NCBI RefSeq assembly: GCF_008124785.1
Contig: NZ_VNHU01000011.1
Location: 32,452-96,451 of the forward strand
Length of the DNA: 64,000 nt
Reading direction: 5' to 3'
Origin: Aquimarina intermedia
Lineage (GTDB): Bacteria; Bacteroidota; Bacteroidia; Flavobacteriales; Flavobacteriaceae
A model generated the notes under the pieces. That model was not told the origin of the DNA. It worked only from the letters and a program-made list of their open reading frames with translations, and ran no database searches. Position numbers and translations under genes: made by a program. Each line of letters opens with the position of its first letter. Within the stretch, counting starts at the first letter, position 1. Below are positions 16,265-24,902 of this stretch, in pieces.

Positions 16265-17242
16265 TTATTTTTTAGTGTATTTTTTATCAAGTATTTTCCA
16301 AATATTTGAATTAAAAAAAGTTTTAACTTGAGATTTTGGATTCTTTGGGTCTAGTTTTCTATTATGTGCTAATTTTTTATCTGCTTTCACATTCCGCATT
16401 AGTGAATGAAAATCACTATTAACTTTAAAGTCAATATATCTATTATTTGCAGTAGATGTGATATTTTTATAGATCAATGGATACTTTAGTGTAATATCTT
16501 CTTCAGAAAGGCTTATTGGTATTCCATTCGCATCATATCTCATTCCGATACCCTCTAAAGTTGTATTCTTCTTGAAACTTATATCTATGCCGATTGCTAC
16601 GCTAAAATCAACATCTGCTGTATCAGTTTCAGATACCTTCTTCTTCAAATAGTTCAAATAATTTGCTACTTCATCTGTTAATATGGCTGTTGACTCAATA
16701 TTTGAATCAACATATGCTAAAGGCATTAGATAAAAATTGTATTGAGACAGTTTTACTTTAGGTTCCCATCTTTGAATTAGTTCCATAAAGTTTTTTATAC
16801 ACGCAAATCCTAATTCTTGAATTTCTTTAGATATATCAGTCGAATTATGAAAGTGAATTGCATTATCTCTTAATTCTATAAGCCCAAAAAGACTTTTCAC
16901 TAAATTTAAACTAATATTTTCGCCTTTAGTTCTAAGTCTTAAAATAGATTCAGCTAAACTAATAGTCATTGGATTTCTTGACCGATTTAATTTTGGTTGA
17001 AGTACTTTTGATTTTTCTCCATTTTTTTTCTTTTTATTCTCCATCACATAAATGGAGCTCATTTTGAAATTAGACAGTTTAAGAATTCTCGCTTTGAATA
17101 ACAACTCCCAAGAATTAATAGACAAGATAGAAAACGTTTCTTCTCTGTATTTAAAATCAGGCTTATTGTAAATCTCTATAGCTGAAAGCATTGAGCTTGT
17201 AGATTTATCAAGTAAGCTCTGATAGGTTTTATTTATCCTCAT
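16265..17242 (-). CDS. DUF3644 (HEPN-like) domain protein
   Basis: 325 aa. The N-terminal 140 residues match DUF3644: LLDKSTSSMLSAIEIYNKPD, KYREETFSILSINSWELLFKA, then LFGLIELRDNAIHFHN. Arg125-x4-His130 fits the R-x(4-6)-H active-site motif of HEPN ribonucleases, often found in toxin-antitoxin and phage-defence genes. The C-terminal part is Lys-rich and of unknown fold. It is a single gene bracketed by cassette-type sequences, with no adjacent MNT nucleotidyltransferase antitoxin. RNase activity is inference from the motif. Confidence 0.82.
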   Translation of the reverse strand: MRINKTYQSLLDKSTSSMLSAIEIYNKPDFKYREETFSILSINSWELLFKARILKLSNFKMSSIYVMENKKKKNGEKSKVLQPKLNRSRNPMTISLAESILRLRTKGENISLNLVKSLFGLIELRDNAIHFHNSTDISKEIQELGFACIKNFMELIQRWEPKVKLSQYNFYLMPLAYVDSNIESTAILTDEVANYLNYLKKKVSETDTADVDFSVAIGIDISFKKNTTLEGIGMRYDANGIPISLSEEDITLKYPLIYKNITSTANNRYIDFKVNSDFHSLMRNVKADKKLAHNRKLDPKNPKSQVKTFFNSNIWKILDKKYTKK

Positions 17243-17248
17243 ATTTCA

Positions 17249-17310
17249 ATCTAACGGGATTTTAATTGGTTAATAGATTTCTTGCATAACGCACAACAAT
17301 TATATATAGC
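17249..17310 (-). repeat. Right end of a cassette-type spacer upstream of the DUF3644 gene
   Basis: On the minus strand it reads GCTATATATAATTGTTGTGCG, then GTTATGC, and further on GTTAGAT (complement of 17249-17255), just ahead of the DUF3644 start. GCACAACAATTATATATAG on the plus strand mirrors the CGCACAACAAAGCTATAATT arm on the other side of the gene. The gene is thus bracketed by inverted copies of this arm. Confidence 0.4.
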
Positions 17311-17853
17311 TACCATCGTAACTATTTCTCTTATATATATCAATAAAAAACAACACAAGGTTACTGGGTGGGGTGGGTAGTTGGTGTTTAAGAAATACTA
17401 AGCTACAGATTTTATTTAAATATTCGGTATTCAAATGAAATGTATTCTTTTTTGCATCACCCAACCCCTCGGCTCCGCTCGGGATGACATCAATCAATCC
17501 GCCCGAAAAGTCCATCAGACGGACTGGAAAAGTCTAGTCTTAAAGAACTTTTGCTAAAAATAACGTTCAATACGCTACATGAAATTAAACAGGCTAACTA
17601 ACTTAATCTCTATAACTGCTAAGTTTGTTTTGAGTACGATATCTGCTTTTTTTGGTAAACAAATTTCCTGTGGCTACTACTTTCACTTCATTTTTTTCGC
17701 TTAAATTTTTATAGGGCGTTTTTAGCTCACTTGAAATTTAGTAGTAAGTACCTACTAGATACTTTTACATATAGCATTTACGATTTTACATTTATTATTT
17801 AGTCCTTCGGCGTTCGATATTTTACATTCGGTATTCAGTATTCTGAACATCCT
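17311..17853. other. Non-coding region left of the hairpin array
   Basis: No supported gene. It includes a dispersed-repeat-like stretch around 17459-17490 (cacccaacccctcggctccg...cgggatgaca) of a kind common in Bacteroidota intergenic DNA, and low-complexity text such as attcggtattcagtattc before the array. The 71-codon minus frame at 17300-17515 reads through this material and is not credible. Confidence 0.5.
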
Positions 17854-18059
17854 TTTCCCACCACCGGGAAACCTTCCTGACAAGTGCGGCAACATTTCCC
17901 ACCTCTGGGAAACTCTCCTGACAAGGGCGGCAACATTTCCCACCTCTGGGAAACTCTCCTGACAAGTGCGGCACGCTTTCCCACCTTCGGGAAACGCTCC
18001 TGACAAGTGCGGCACGCTTTCCCACCACCGGGAAACCTTCCTGACAAGTGCGGCAACTT
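17854..18059. repeat. 41-bp tandem repeat, five hairpins
   Basis: Five perfect TTTCCC-N6-GGGAAA hairpins start at 17854, 17895, 17936, 17977 and 18018, exactly 41 bp apart. The 6-nt loops vary (ACCACC, ACCTCT, ACCTCT, ACCTTC, ACCACC) while the stems do not. The 23-nt linkers are near-identical (for example ctctcctgacaagtgcggc). A sixth, decayed half-unit ends at about 18063. The 41-bp period is not a multiple of 3, so minus-strand reading frames through it are by-products. It sits about 105 bp upstream of the DUF6261 gene. Confidence 0.9.
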
Positions 18060-18167
18060 TCCAAGCAGTGGTAGCAAGGGTTTGCGAAAAAGAACCTTTT
18101 AAATAAATTTTTATTTTTCAAGAGAAGATTCTATATTTAACACATTATTAACCATTTATAGTATATT

Positions 18168-18941
18168 ATGATAACAATTCCTATGCAACGTGCTTATAGA
18201 AACAGTGAGTTTATTCAGTTTCACGCCAACGTCCTTTCCATCGTTACAGATACAGATCCAGAAAAGTTAAAAATCGCTGATCAGGTGAAGGCTTACAAGA
18301 TTCCGGTAACTGCTCTCGACGATGTTTTTAAACAACAAACCAGTAGTCCTACGACCAAAGAACTCGAAGCCTATGACGAGGCCCGGGATTTTGCCATCAT
18401 TGGGATCCGTGCTGTCATCGAAGGCTATACCTATCATTATGACAAAAAGTCTCGTGAGGCTGCCCAAGCCTTATTAGAAAGTATTAATCTATATGGTACA
18501 CAACTGTATAAATTAAATTATCAGGCGCAAACTACTACCCTGCGTAATTTGATCAGCGAGTGGGAACAAAATGCATCGCTCAAGAAGGCAGTAACTTTAT
18601 TACAGCTTACCGATTGGGTGTCGCATATGAAAACTGTCAACACGGTTTTTAACAATAAGTTCTTAGAGCGTAATAGTGAATATGCAACTGCTACCAAAGA
18701 AAACCTCAGCTCGATGCGTGATGAGGCGGTAACGGCATATCGCGTGCTTATGGATCATATCACGGCACATGCCACCCTTAATGGCACAGCGGCTCTTACC
18801 AATTTGATTAATAAACTAAACGCGCTCACAGATAATTACAACACCTTGATCGAGAATCGTACGCGGTCAACCTCTGAGGATGAAAGCGAAAATCAGGAGA
18901 ATACTGATAATCCAACGCCTCAAGATATTGCTGCAGAGTAA
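18168..18941 (+). CDS. DUF6261 family protein
   Basis: 257 aa, no signal peptide and no membrane segment. It reads as an almost entirely helical bundle. The N-terminal segment (MQRAYRNSEFIQFHANVLSI) and the mid segment (LYGTQLYKLNYQAQTTTLRNLI) match what I recall of DUF6261, a Bacteroidota-restricted family without known function. The last 25 residues are a disordered acidic tail (TSEDESENQENTDNPTPQD). The gene stands alone, downstream of the 41-bp hairpin array and ahead of a strong terminator. Nothing in the sequence gives an activity. A link to the array is worth testing. Confidence 0.75.
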   Translation: MITIPMQRAYRNSEFIQFHANVLSIVTDTDPEKLKIADQVKAYKIPVTALDDVFKQQTSSPTTKELEAYDEARDFAIIGIRAVIEGYTYHYDKKSREAAQALLESINLYGTQLYKLNYQAQTTTLRNLISEWEQNASLKKAVTLLQLTDWVSHMKTVNTVFNNKFLERNSEYATATKENLSSMRDEAVTAYRVLMDHITAHATLNGTAALTNLINKLNALTDNYNTLIENRTRSTSEDESENQENTDNPTPQDIAAE

Positions 18942-18965
18942 TTGCATTTTTTAGAATATAATAAA

Positions 18966-18999
18966 ATCCCCAAATTCGAATGAATTTGGGGGTTTTTGG
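18966..18999. terminator. Bidirectional terminator, DUF6261 / beta-barrel gene
   Basis: CCCCAAATTC and GAATTTGGGG form a near-perfect stem, with a T-run on each strand (ggtttttgg on plus, ggattttatt on minus). It serves the two convergent genes. Confidence 0.85.
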
Positions 19000-19016
19000 T
19001 TTAAAAATGTTATTGC

Positions 19017-19616
19017 TTAAAATTTAAAACCTATGCCTATAGTTAGGTGATTATAAGCTACATTATCAACACCTTCATAATAAATTTCTTTATCAAAGAT
19101 TTTAAGATATTGATAGTAGGTTTGTATAAAAATTACTGATGTAATATCATAACTAAGTCCTAGTTTTAAGTTAGCACCATGTGAACTATCAGTCGTCTTT
19201 TCATTCGATTGAAATGGCATGTCATTTTCGCTATAAGTAAAATCGTTCGCGGTAGATTCAAAACTATTGTACAATAAAGTATAGCCTAAACTTACATAAG
19301 GATGCAATTTTTGTATTCCAGGCAGCTTAAACTCAGAATAAAGATCTAAATGATTAAAAAATGCATTATTCTTTACTTCAAAAACATTCTGAATCTCAGC
19401 ATTACGAAAATAGTCAAGGGTATATGAAGCTCCTAATGTAAGAATTGGAGATTCATAAATACTGTATTTGATATTAGCACCGACAATCCCATCAACATTG
19501 TTTGCATTATCAGATAGTGATATAGGATAGTGTACCGCTATACGTATAGGTTTGTCTTGAGCAAAGTGGATAGCGCACATCATAAGGCATGCAATAGATA
19601 GTAAAGTTACTTTCAT
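19017..19616 (-). CDS. Small outer-membrane beta-barrel protein
   Basis: 199 aa. The signal peptide is MKVTLLSIACLMMCAIHFAQ. The rest shows alternating hydrophobic strands ending in aromatic residues (SIYESPILTLGASYTLDYF, LHPYVSLGYTLLYNSF, NLKLGLSYDITSVIFIQTYYQYL) and a C-terminal strand YNHLTIGIGFKF with terminal Phe, as for BAM-inserted barrels. An OmpW/OmpX-like 8-stranded barrel is likely. Single gene, converging with DUF6261. Ligand or role unknown. Confidence 0.8.
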   Translation of the reverse strand: MKVTLLSIACLMMCAIHFAQDKPIRIAVHYPISLSDNANNVDGIVGANIKYSIYESPILTLGASYTLDYFRNAEIQNVFEVKNNAFFNHLDLYSEFKLPGIQKLHPYVSLGYTLLYNSFESTANDFTYSENDMPFQSNEKTTDSSHGANLKLGLSYDITSVIFIQTYYQYLKIFDKEIYYEGVDNVAYNHLTIGIGFKF

Positions 19617-19800
19617 TTATAATAGAATATACGTTAAATAGAATATGGAGTCTTTTGTAGATCCGAAGGCTATCTAAAATACTCGGCGACTAAACTAATT
19701 ATTATTTTCAGAAACATATACTAAAATGTTAAATTAACACTTATTGAGGCTGTAAACCAAAATACTACTTCCACAAAAACCAGTGGCTATAAATAAGGCA

Positions 19801-20310
19801 CATCCCTCTAAATCTCCCTTCCAAGGGAGACTTTCTATACTCCCTTCCTTTGAAGGAAGGGTTGGGGATGGATGTTTTTTTGATTTTCAGTTTAAGAATA
19901 AAAAACACCCCCTCCACCTAGGGGCAACTCCACACATTAAGGGGAGGAACGCGTATACCATTGGGTTATTGATGCTGTTTCAAATCCCATAAAAGCATCC
20001 CTCTAAATCTCCCTTCAAAGGGAGACTTTCTATACTCCCTTCCTTTGAAGGAAGGGTTGGGGATAGATGTTTTTTTGATTTTCAGTTTAAAAAATTAAAA
20101 ACACCCCCTCCACCAAGGGGCAACTCCACACATTAAGGGGAGAAACGCGTATACCTTTGGATTATTGATGCTGTTTCAAATCCCATAAAAGCATCCCTCT
20201 AAACCTCTCTTCAAAGGGAGACTTTCTTTACTCCCTTCCTTTGAAGATAGCATACTAAAGGCTATGGCGAGTCGAAACCGAGGATATGGGATGGATGTGT
20301 TTTTTAGTCT
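19801..20310. repeat. About 195-bp direct repeats rich in short palindromes (2.5 copies)
   Basis: Copies start at 19801, 19996 and 20192 with catccctctaaa. The first two are near-identical over about 195 bp; the third is truncated and diverges after about 60 bp. Each unit holds several inverted repeats, for example CTCCCTT-cc-AAGGGAG (19814-19829) and CCCTTCCTT-tg-AAGGAAGGG. The same words recur in intergenic DNA of many Bacteroidota. No gene is supported in 19617-20443; a 69-codon frame at 19783-19992 is repeat-derived. Confidence 0.85.
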
Positions 20311-20329
20311 AGTAACTTAAAACCAGAAA

Positions 20330-20357
20330 CTAGTGGCTAGTGGCTAGTGGCTAGTGG
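20330..20357. repeat. 7-bp microsatellite, four perfect units
   Basis: ctagtgg repeated four times without error, 86 bp upstream of the PBP1A start. Copy number could vary by slippage and alter spacing to any promoter element nearby. Confidence 0.9.
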
Positions 20358-20443
20358 CTGAAAAAAATCACCTTTAAAGTTGCTTTAACAGGATAACTCA
20401 TAGAATTTTTACACCTTGCGCCTTGTAATTGTAAGGAAAACAT

Positions 20444-22702
20444 ATGCAAACGATAAAACGTTGGTTACAAAACCCGTGGATCAAATGGTCCTTGGTAGGG
20501 ATTACTGGACTCTTAGTATTACTCATCGCTTTTTATATCAGTATTTATGCAGGTGCCTGGGGCACTGTGCCTACAGCAAAAACGCTGAGTACCCTTAAAC
20601 AGGCAGAAGCTACCCAAGTACTCGATAAAAACGGCGAACTAATTGGTAAGTATTACATTTATGACCGTCAACCCATTACTTTCGACGATTTACCGCGGCA
20701 CCTGATCGATGCGCTAATTGCGACTGAGGATGTTCGGTTCTACGAACACGAAGGGATTGATAACAAGAGTTTACTTCGCGTATTTTTTAAATCCATTCTT
20801 TTACAGGACAAATCCTCGGGAGGTGGGAGCACCATAACCTTGCAGCTAGCAAAAAACCTTTTCGGAAGAAAGGATTACGGCAAGATCAGTATTATTGTCA
20901 ACAAACTGAAAGAATCCATTATCGCCAGCCGTATCGAAGCGATCTATTCTAAAAACGAAATTCTGACCCTGTATTTTAATACGGTTCCCTTTCCGGATAA
21001 CACCTATGGTATTGAGAGCGCTGCTCAAAAATTCTTTAATAAAAGTACCAAAGAACTCAATTTGTCTGAAGCTGCCGTTTTAGTAGGTTCGCTTAAGGCC
21101 AATAATGGATACAATCCACGCCTCTATCCCGAGCGCAGTCAGTCGCGTCGTGACGTAGTCTTACAACAAATGGTAAAGTATGAGTATCTGGATGAAGACC
21201 GAGCTAGTAGTACCATGCAGGACACCATTGCGCTGGATTATCAACATTTTAATCACGATATGGGCGTAGCGCCTTATTTTAGAGAAGTTGTCAAAAAACA
21301 ATTAGATTCCTTACTCAAAAACTATAAAAATGAGAACGGTGATCCGTATAATATCTACAGCGACGGACTCATTATCCATACCACCCTGGATTACCAAATG
21401 CAAACCTTAGCCGAGACGGCGATGCAGGAGCATATGCGAGAACTACAAGCGGCCTATGAAAAGGATCATGGTAACCGTGCACCGTGGAAAAAAGAACTGA
21501 ATCTCAAGAGTAGCACGGTAAGCAGAACTAAGGCGTATAAAAAATTAAAAGCTAACGGACTTTCTGAATCGCAACTTAAAGATTCTCTAAGGGCTAAAAG
21601 AGAGATGGAATTGTTTGAGTGGGAAGGCAACGTTACTGAAAAAGCATCTACACTGGATAGTCTGCAACATTACCGAAAATTTCTCAATACCGGCATGCTA
21701 TCGATTGATCCTACTACGGGTGCGGTACTTAGTTATATTGGAGGAATTGATTACCGCTATTTTAAATATGATCATGTATCCCAAAGTAAACGTCAGGTGG
21801 GTTCTACCTTCAAACCTTTTGTATACACCGCAGCAATAGATAATGGTATGAAACCATGCACATATTTTCCTGTACGCGCAGTGACTTATACCAATGTGGA
21901 TGACTGGACGCCCACTAACGCATCAGAAACCGAGGATCCGTATCTTAATTACACGCTGGAGACCGCGCTTAGCAACTCAATCAACACCATAGCTGTAAAA
22001 GTGCTGAACAAAGTTGGCATTCCGAAGGTTATTGAGCTGGTCAAAAAGCTGGGAATCACAAGTGAGATTCCCGAACAGCCTTCTATTGCCTTGGGTACTG
22101 CGGGTATAACGCTAAAGGAAATGGCCGGAGCTTTTGCGAGTTATGTCAACCAGGGTAAATCAGTGACACCCTATCTCATTACCAAAATAGCTGACAAAAA
22201 TGGAACGGTGCTTGCCGAATATAATCCAAAAATAGCTGAAGAAGCTGCGTATACTGAGTACACACGAGAGGTAGTACTAGAAATGATGAAAGCAACGGTA
22301 GATGAAGGAACGGCAGCCAGATTACGCACCACGTACGGTCTCAGCAATGATATCGCCGGTAAGACAGGGACAACACAAGATAATAAGGATGGTTGGTTTG
22401 TCGGTATTACTCCTAGATTAGTATCCGTCACTTGGGTAGGTAATGATGATTATGCTGTTGGTTTTAAAAGTACACGTATCGGACAGGGCGCCAATGCTGC
22501 TTTACCCATTTTTGCAAAACTATATACCAAGATGAATACTGATACAACGTTTGATCGGTATACTAAAAGTAAATTTGATGCTACCAGTCCAGAAGTACGA
22601 GATGATCTGGATTGCGAACCCGAAAAACGAGATAATTTTTTAAAGCGGCTCTTTTCCGGTAAGAAAAAGAAAAAACGTTTTAAAAAAGAAAAAAACGAAT
22701 AG
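20444..22702 (+). CDS. Class A penicillin-binding protein (PBP1A type)
   Basis: A bifunctional peptidoglycan glycosyltransferase and DD-transpeptidase. Short cytoplasmic lead, one membrane helix (about 16-38), then GT51: catalytic Glu in LIATEDVRFYEHEGID (Glu95), GGGSTITLQLAKNLF (127-141) and the RKD-KLKE region. Transpeptidase: Ser454-TF-Lys457 in VGSTFKPF, Ser512-I-Asn514, and Lys640-TGT in AGKTGTT. The C-terminus is a very basic Lys/Arg tail (KKKKRFKKEKNE). 752 aa is typical for Bacteroidota PBP1A. It converges with the PAP2 gene with 6 bp between stops. The start is the ATG at 20444. Confidence 0.96.
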   Translation: MQTIKRWLQNPWIKWSLVGITGLLVLLIAFYISIYAGAWGTVPTAKTLSTLKQAEATQVLDKNGELIGKYYIYDRQPITFDDLPRHLIDALIATEDVRFYEHEGIDNKSLLRVFFKSILLQDKSSGGGSTITLQLAKNLFGRKDYGKISIIVNKLKESIIASRIEAIYSKNEILTLYFNTVPFPDNTYGIESAAQKFFNKSTKELNLSEAAVLVGSLKANNGYNPRLYPERSQSRRDVVLQQMVKYEYLDEDRASSTMQDTIALDYQHFNHDMGVAPYFREVVKKQLDSLLKNYKNENGDPYNIYSDGLIIHTTLDYQMQTLAETAMQEHMRELQAAYEKDHGNRAPWKKELNLKSSTVSRTKAYKKLKANGLSESQLKDSLRAKREMELFEWEGNVTEKASTLDSLQHYRKFLNTGMLSIDPTTGAVLSYIGGIDYRYFKYDHVSQSKRQVGSTFKPFVYTAAIDNGMKPCTYFPVRAVTYTNVDDWTPTNASETEDPYLNYTLETALSNSINTIAVKVLNKVGIPKVIELVKKLGITSEIPEQPSIALGTAGITLKEMAGAFASYVNQGKSVTPYLITKIADKNGTVLAEYNPKIAEEAAYTEYTREVVLEMMKATVDEGTAARLRTTYGLSNDIAGKTGTTQDNKDGWFVGITPRLVSVTWVGNDDYAVGFKSTRIGQGANAALPIFAKLYTKMNTDTTFDRYTKSKFDATSPEVRDDLDCEPEKRDNFLKRLFSGKKKKKRFKKEKNE

Positions 22703-22708
22703 TGAATT

Positions 22709-23287
22709 CTAAATCGTAGGTACATCAAAACGCTTAAGCAGATACTGGTATATGCGATATGCAAGATACCCCATCCCGATACCGGCAGTCATACCGGCAG
22801 CTACGTCAGCGGGATAATGCACACCAACATAAATACGACTATAACTAACGATCACTGCCCAAAGTACCATAAAGACAAATATATATTTGAGGCGTGATTG
22901 TAAAGTTAAACCTGTAAAGAAGGCCAACGCCATAGAGCTGGTGGCATGACCTGAGAAAAATCCGTGTCTTCCACAACGTTCTGCTATAAAGCGTGTAAAC
23001 TCTGCAACTCCCTCTGCACGACAAGGACGCGGACGCAAAAAGAATATATTTTTAAATAAATTAGCTAGCTGATCGGTAGCGGTAATCAAGGCTGCGACTA
23101 ATACCAGACATATCAAAGTACCCTTAAGGCCAAAATTTTTAAAGAAAAAATACAATAGCAATAAATAAAGCGGAATTTGATAAAACTTTTCAGTCATAAA
23201 TAACCAAAATCCATCCCATGTAGGAGTTCCTAAATTATTGAGATATAAAAATAAGTCTTTATCTAATTGAACTAATTCTTCTAACAT
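22709..23287 (-). CDS. PAP2-family membrane phosphatase
   Basis: 192 aa with five or six membrane helices. The three PAP2 signature blocks are present: FLRPRPCR (K/R-x6-RP type, near residue 87), SGHATSSMALAFF (PSGH-like, near 114) and SRIYVGVHYPADV (SR-x5-H-x3-D, near 150). Family members dephosphorylate undecaprenyl pyrophosphate or lipid phosphates at the inner membrane. Location next to PBP1A fits a role in recycling the peptidoglycan lipid carrier (BacA-independent UppP activity), but this is inference. Confidence 0.92.
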   Translation of the reverse strand: MLEELVQLDKDLFLYLNNLGTPTWDGFWLFMTEKFYQIPLYLLLLYFFFKNFGLKGTLICLVLVAALITATDQLANLFKNIFFLRPRPCRAEGVAEFTRFIAERCGRHGFFSGHATSSMALAFFTGLTLQSRLKYIFVFMVLWAVIVSYSRIYVGVHYPADVAAGMTAGIGMGYLAYRIYQYLLKRFDVPTI

Positions 23288-23334
23288 AGTACAGTGTTAT
23301 AAAAGTGATATTTTGATTACAAAGCTAAGGAAGC

Positions 23335-23562
23335 TTACTCCTCATAACGCTCAATCTCACGATCGTAAAAATCGTTTGCTGCTTTAAATAAGTTCTCGGC
23401 CTCCTCTTGCAGCTCTTTCTCATCTGAAGCATCAAACTCCTCTAACCACTCAACCTCATCATCCTCCAGATTAATAATAAATCTCGGGAATTCTGTATGA
23501 ATTACAAATATTGCCTCAGGTAAATCGGTGTTGTCTCCTAAAATAAACTTCGGAAAAGCCAT
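23335..23562 (-). CDS. Small acidic conserved protein (75 aa)
   Basis: Not assigned to a named family. MAFPKFILGDNTDLPEAIFV at the N-terminus, then a mostly Glu-rich helical half (DEKELQEEAENLFKAANDFY). Highly acidic, cytoplasmic. I recall close relatives annotated as hypothetical across Flavobacteriaceae. It starts 28 bp before a short AT spacer and is probably monocistronic or co-transcribed with PAP2 (47 bp gap). Confidence 0.7.
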   Translation of the reverse strand: MAFPKFILGDNTDLPEAIFVIHTEFPRFIINLEDDEVEWLEEFDASDEKELQEEAENLFKAANDFYDREIERYEE

Positions 23563-23659
23563 ATATCGTCCTTAAAATTATCAAAGTGCCAAAGATACTA
23601 AGTTTTTGACGTAGTAAAGCAACATTACGCTTCCGAAAAAAATTGATAGTTACACCTGA

Positions 23660-24730
23660 TTACTTTGGTGCTACTATCTCTACCTCCACACGATTATATG
23701 CTTCTGGATCGGCCGTTTGCATCGCATCCTCCTCCTCGGCAGTTACAATTTCGATCAAAGATTCATCAATACCTTTATCTATGAAATACTTTTTCACATT
23801 TAAAGCTCTGGTAGATGCCATAATTTCGTTTTCAAATTCAGAACCGGCATCGTTAGCAAAGCCACTAACTTTGATAGCATCTACTTTGAATAACTTTACA
23901 TATTGAATATAGGTGTCTAATTCTTTCTCTACCACACTATCCGTTTCACTTTCTCCGTTCAAGAATTCAATATCCTTAAAATCTAATACCATACTGCAAA
24001 CATCCTGCGGAATAAGGTTTTGAGTAACCTGCATCTCTAATAACATAACATCATCAACAAAATAGTACGCATTACCCATATCACCAGAAGCAGATTTTAA
24101 AGAACGCCCTTTAGGATTGTTTCCAAAATATCCTAAAGAAATGTAATTCTCAGTACCTTTAGCTTTATAGACTCCGCACACTTTTGTCCATCCCTGATAA
24201 TCACATAGCATCTCTGTAGATTCCACATGCAGTTTCAATTTTGACGTAGGTGTTATTCGTGGTTTTCTTGAACTGAAATAAGATCCAATAGAAGAGGTAC
24301 ATCCTTTTGAAACACCTTCAGCCAAACTTACATACATATGATAATAATAAAATCTACCTGCTTTTAAGGGCTGATCCAGTTTAGCAACAATTCCTTCTTT
24401 GTAAATTCCGCCAGAAATATACATTCCCACTTTACCTTCTCCGGTACGTGGCTCCTGACGACCAAATTGCGGCAAAAAATTATTTGCCTTGTGTTTAAAA
24501 TTTACACGAGCCGTTTCCGGATGAAATATATCGGGTGAATTAACCAAAGCAGACCAATCTTTTATTTTACCAAAATTCTGCATCTCATGCGTCAATTTGG
24601 TTACCGAAGGTTTGGTAGATTCAAATCCGGGATTTGGTATGAGGTTTTGAGCATGGGTGAAAGCAATCGTGAATACACATAACAATACAGTACAAAATAC
24701 CGTATAAAAGCTAGGTTTTGGGACAGTCAT
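23660..24730 (-). CDS. OmpA-family outer-membrane protein with N-terminal jelly-roll-like domain
   Basis: 356 aa. The signal peptide is FCTVLLCVFTIAFTHAQ. The N-terminal two thirds begin with NLIPNPGFES, a start typical of carbohydrate-binding-like beta-sandwich domains. The C-terminal 110 residues are OmpA-like: ELDTYIQYVKLFKVDAIKVSGFANDAGSE, then the ASTRALNVKKYFIDKGI helix, ending NRVEVEIV. This domain binds peptidoglycan diaminopimelate. The canonical D and R ligands are partly replaced here (NDAGSE...NRVEV), so binding should be checked. Single gene. Confidence 0.85.
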   Translation of the reverse strand: MTVPKPSFYTVFCTVLLCVFTIAFTHAQNLIPNPGFESTKPSVTKLTHEMQNFGKIKDWSALVNSPDIFHPETARVNFKHKANNFLPQFGRQEPRTGEGKVGMYISGGIYKEGIVAKLDQPLKAGRFYYYHMYVSLAEGVSKGCTSSIGSYFSSRKPRITPTSKLKLHVESTEMLCDYQGWTKVCGVYKAKGTENYISLGYFGNNPKGRSLKSASGDMGNAYYFVDDVMLLEMQVTQNLIPQDVCSMVLDFKDIEFLNGESETDSVVEKELDTYIQYVKLFKVDAIKVSGFANDAGSEFENEIMASTRALNVKKYFIDKGIDESLIEIVTAEEEDAMQTADPEAYNRVEVEIVAPK

Positions 24731-24902
24731 TTTTCTAGGTTTAATTCAATTTGGTTGTTGAAAGATACTTAATTATTTGTTAAATGCAAATAACGTGTCT
24801 ACTGTTAAAAACGTATAACACACCAGATAAATTGAAATAAAAATCATCTGCTATTATAGTAAAATATTAATTTACAGTAATTTAAATTGTAAGTATAAAA
24901 TG

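Noticed and set aside
17300..17515. 71-codon minus-strand frame
   Set aside because: Reads through a dispersed-repeat-like segment and carries no protein-like pattern.
17854..18059. The array as a CRISPR
   Set aside because: Linkers are nearly identical rather than unique spacers, the conserved part is a 6-bp-stem hairpin, and there are no cas genes.
17755..18121. Three overlapping minus-strand frames (80-99 codons) repeating CRTCQE-FP-GGK-like text
   Set aside because: They are the 41-bp tandem array read in all three frames; the period is not divisible by 3, so no single frame is selected.
19783..19992. 69-codon frame in the 195-bp repeats
   Set aside because: Derived from the palindromic repeat; not conserved between copies.
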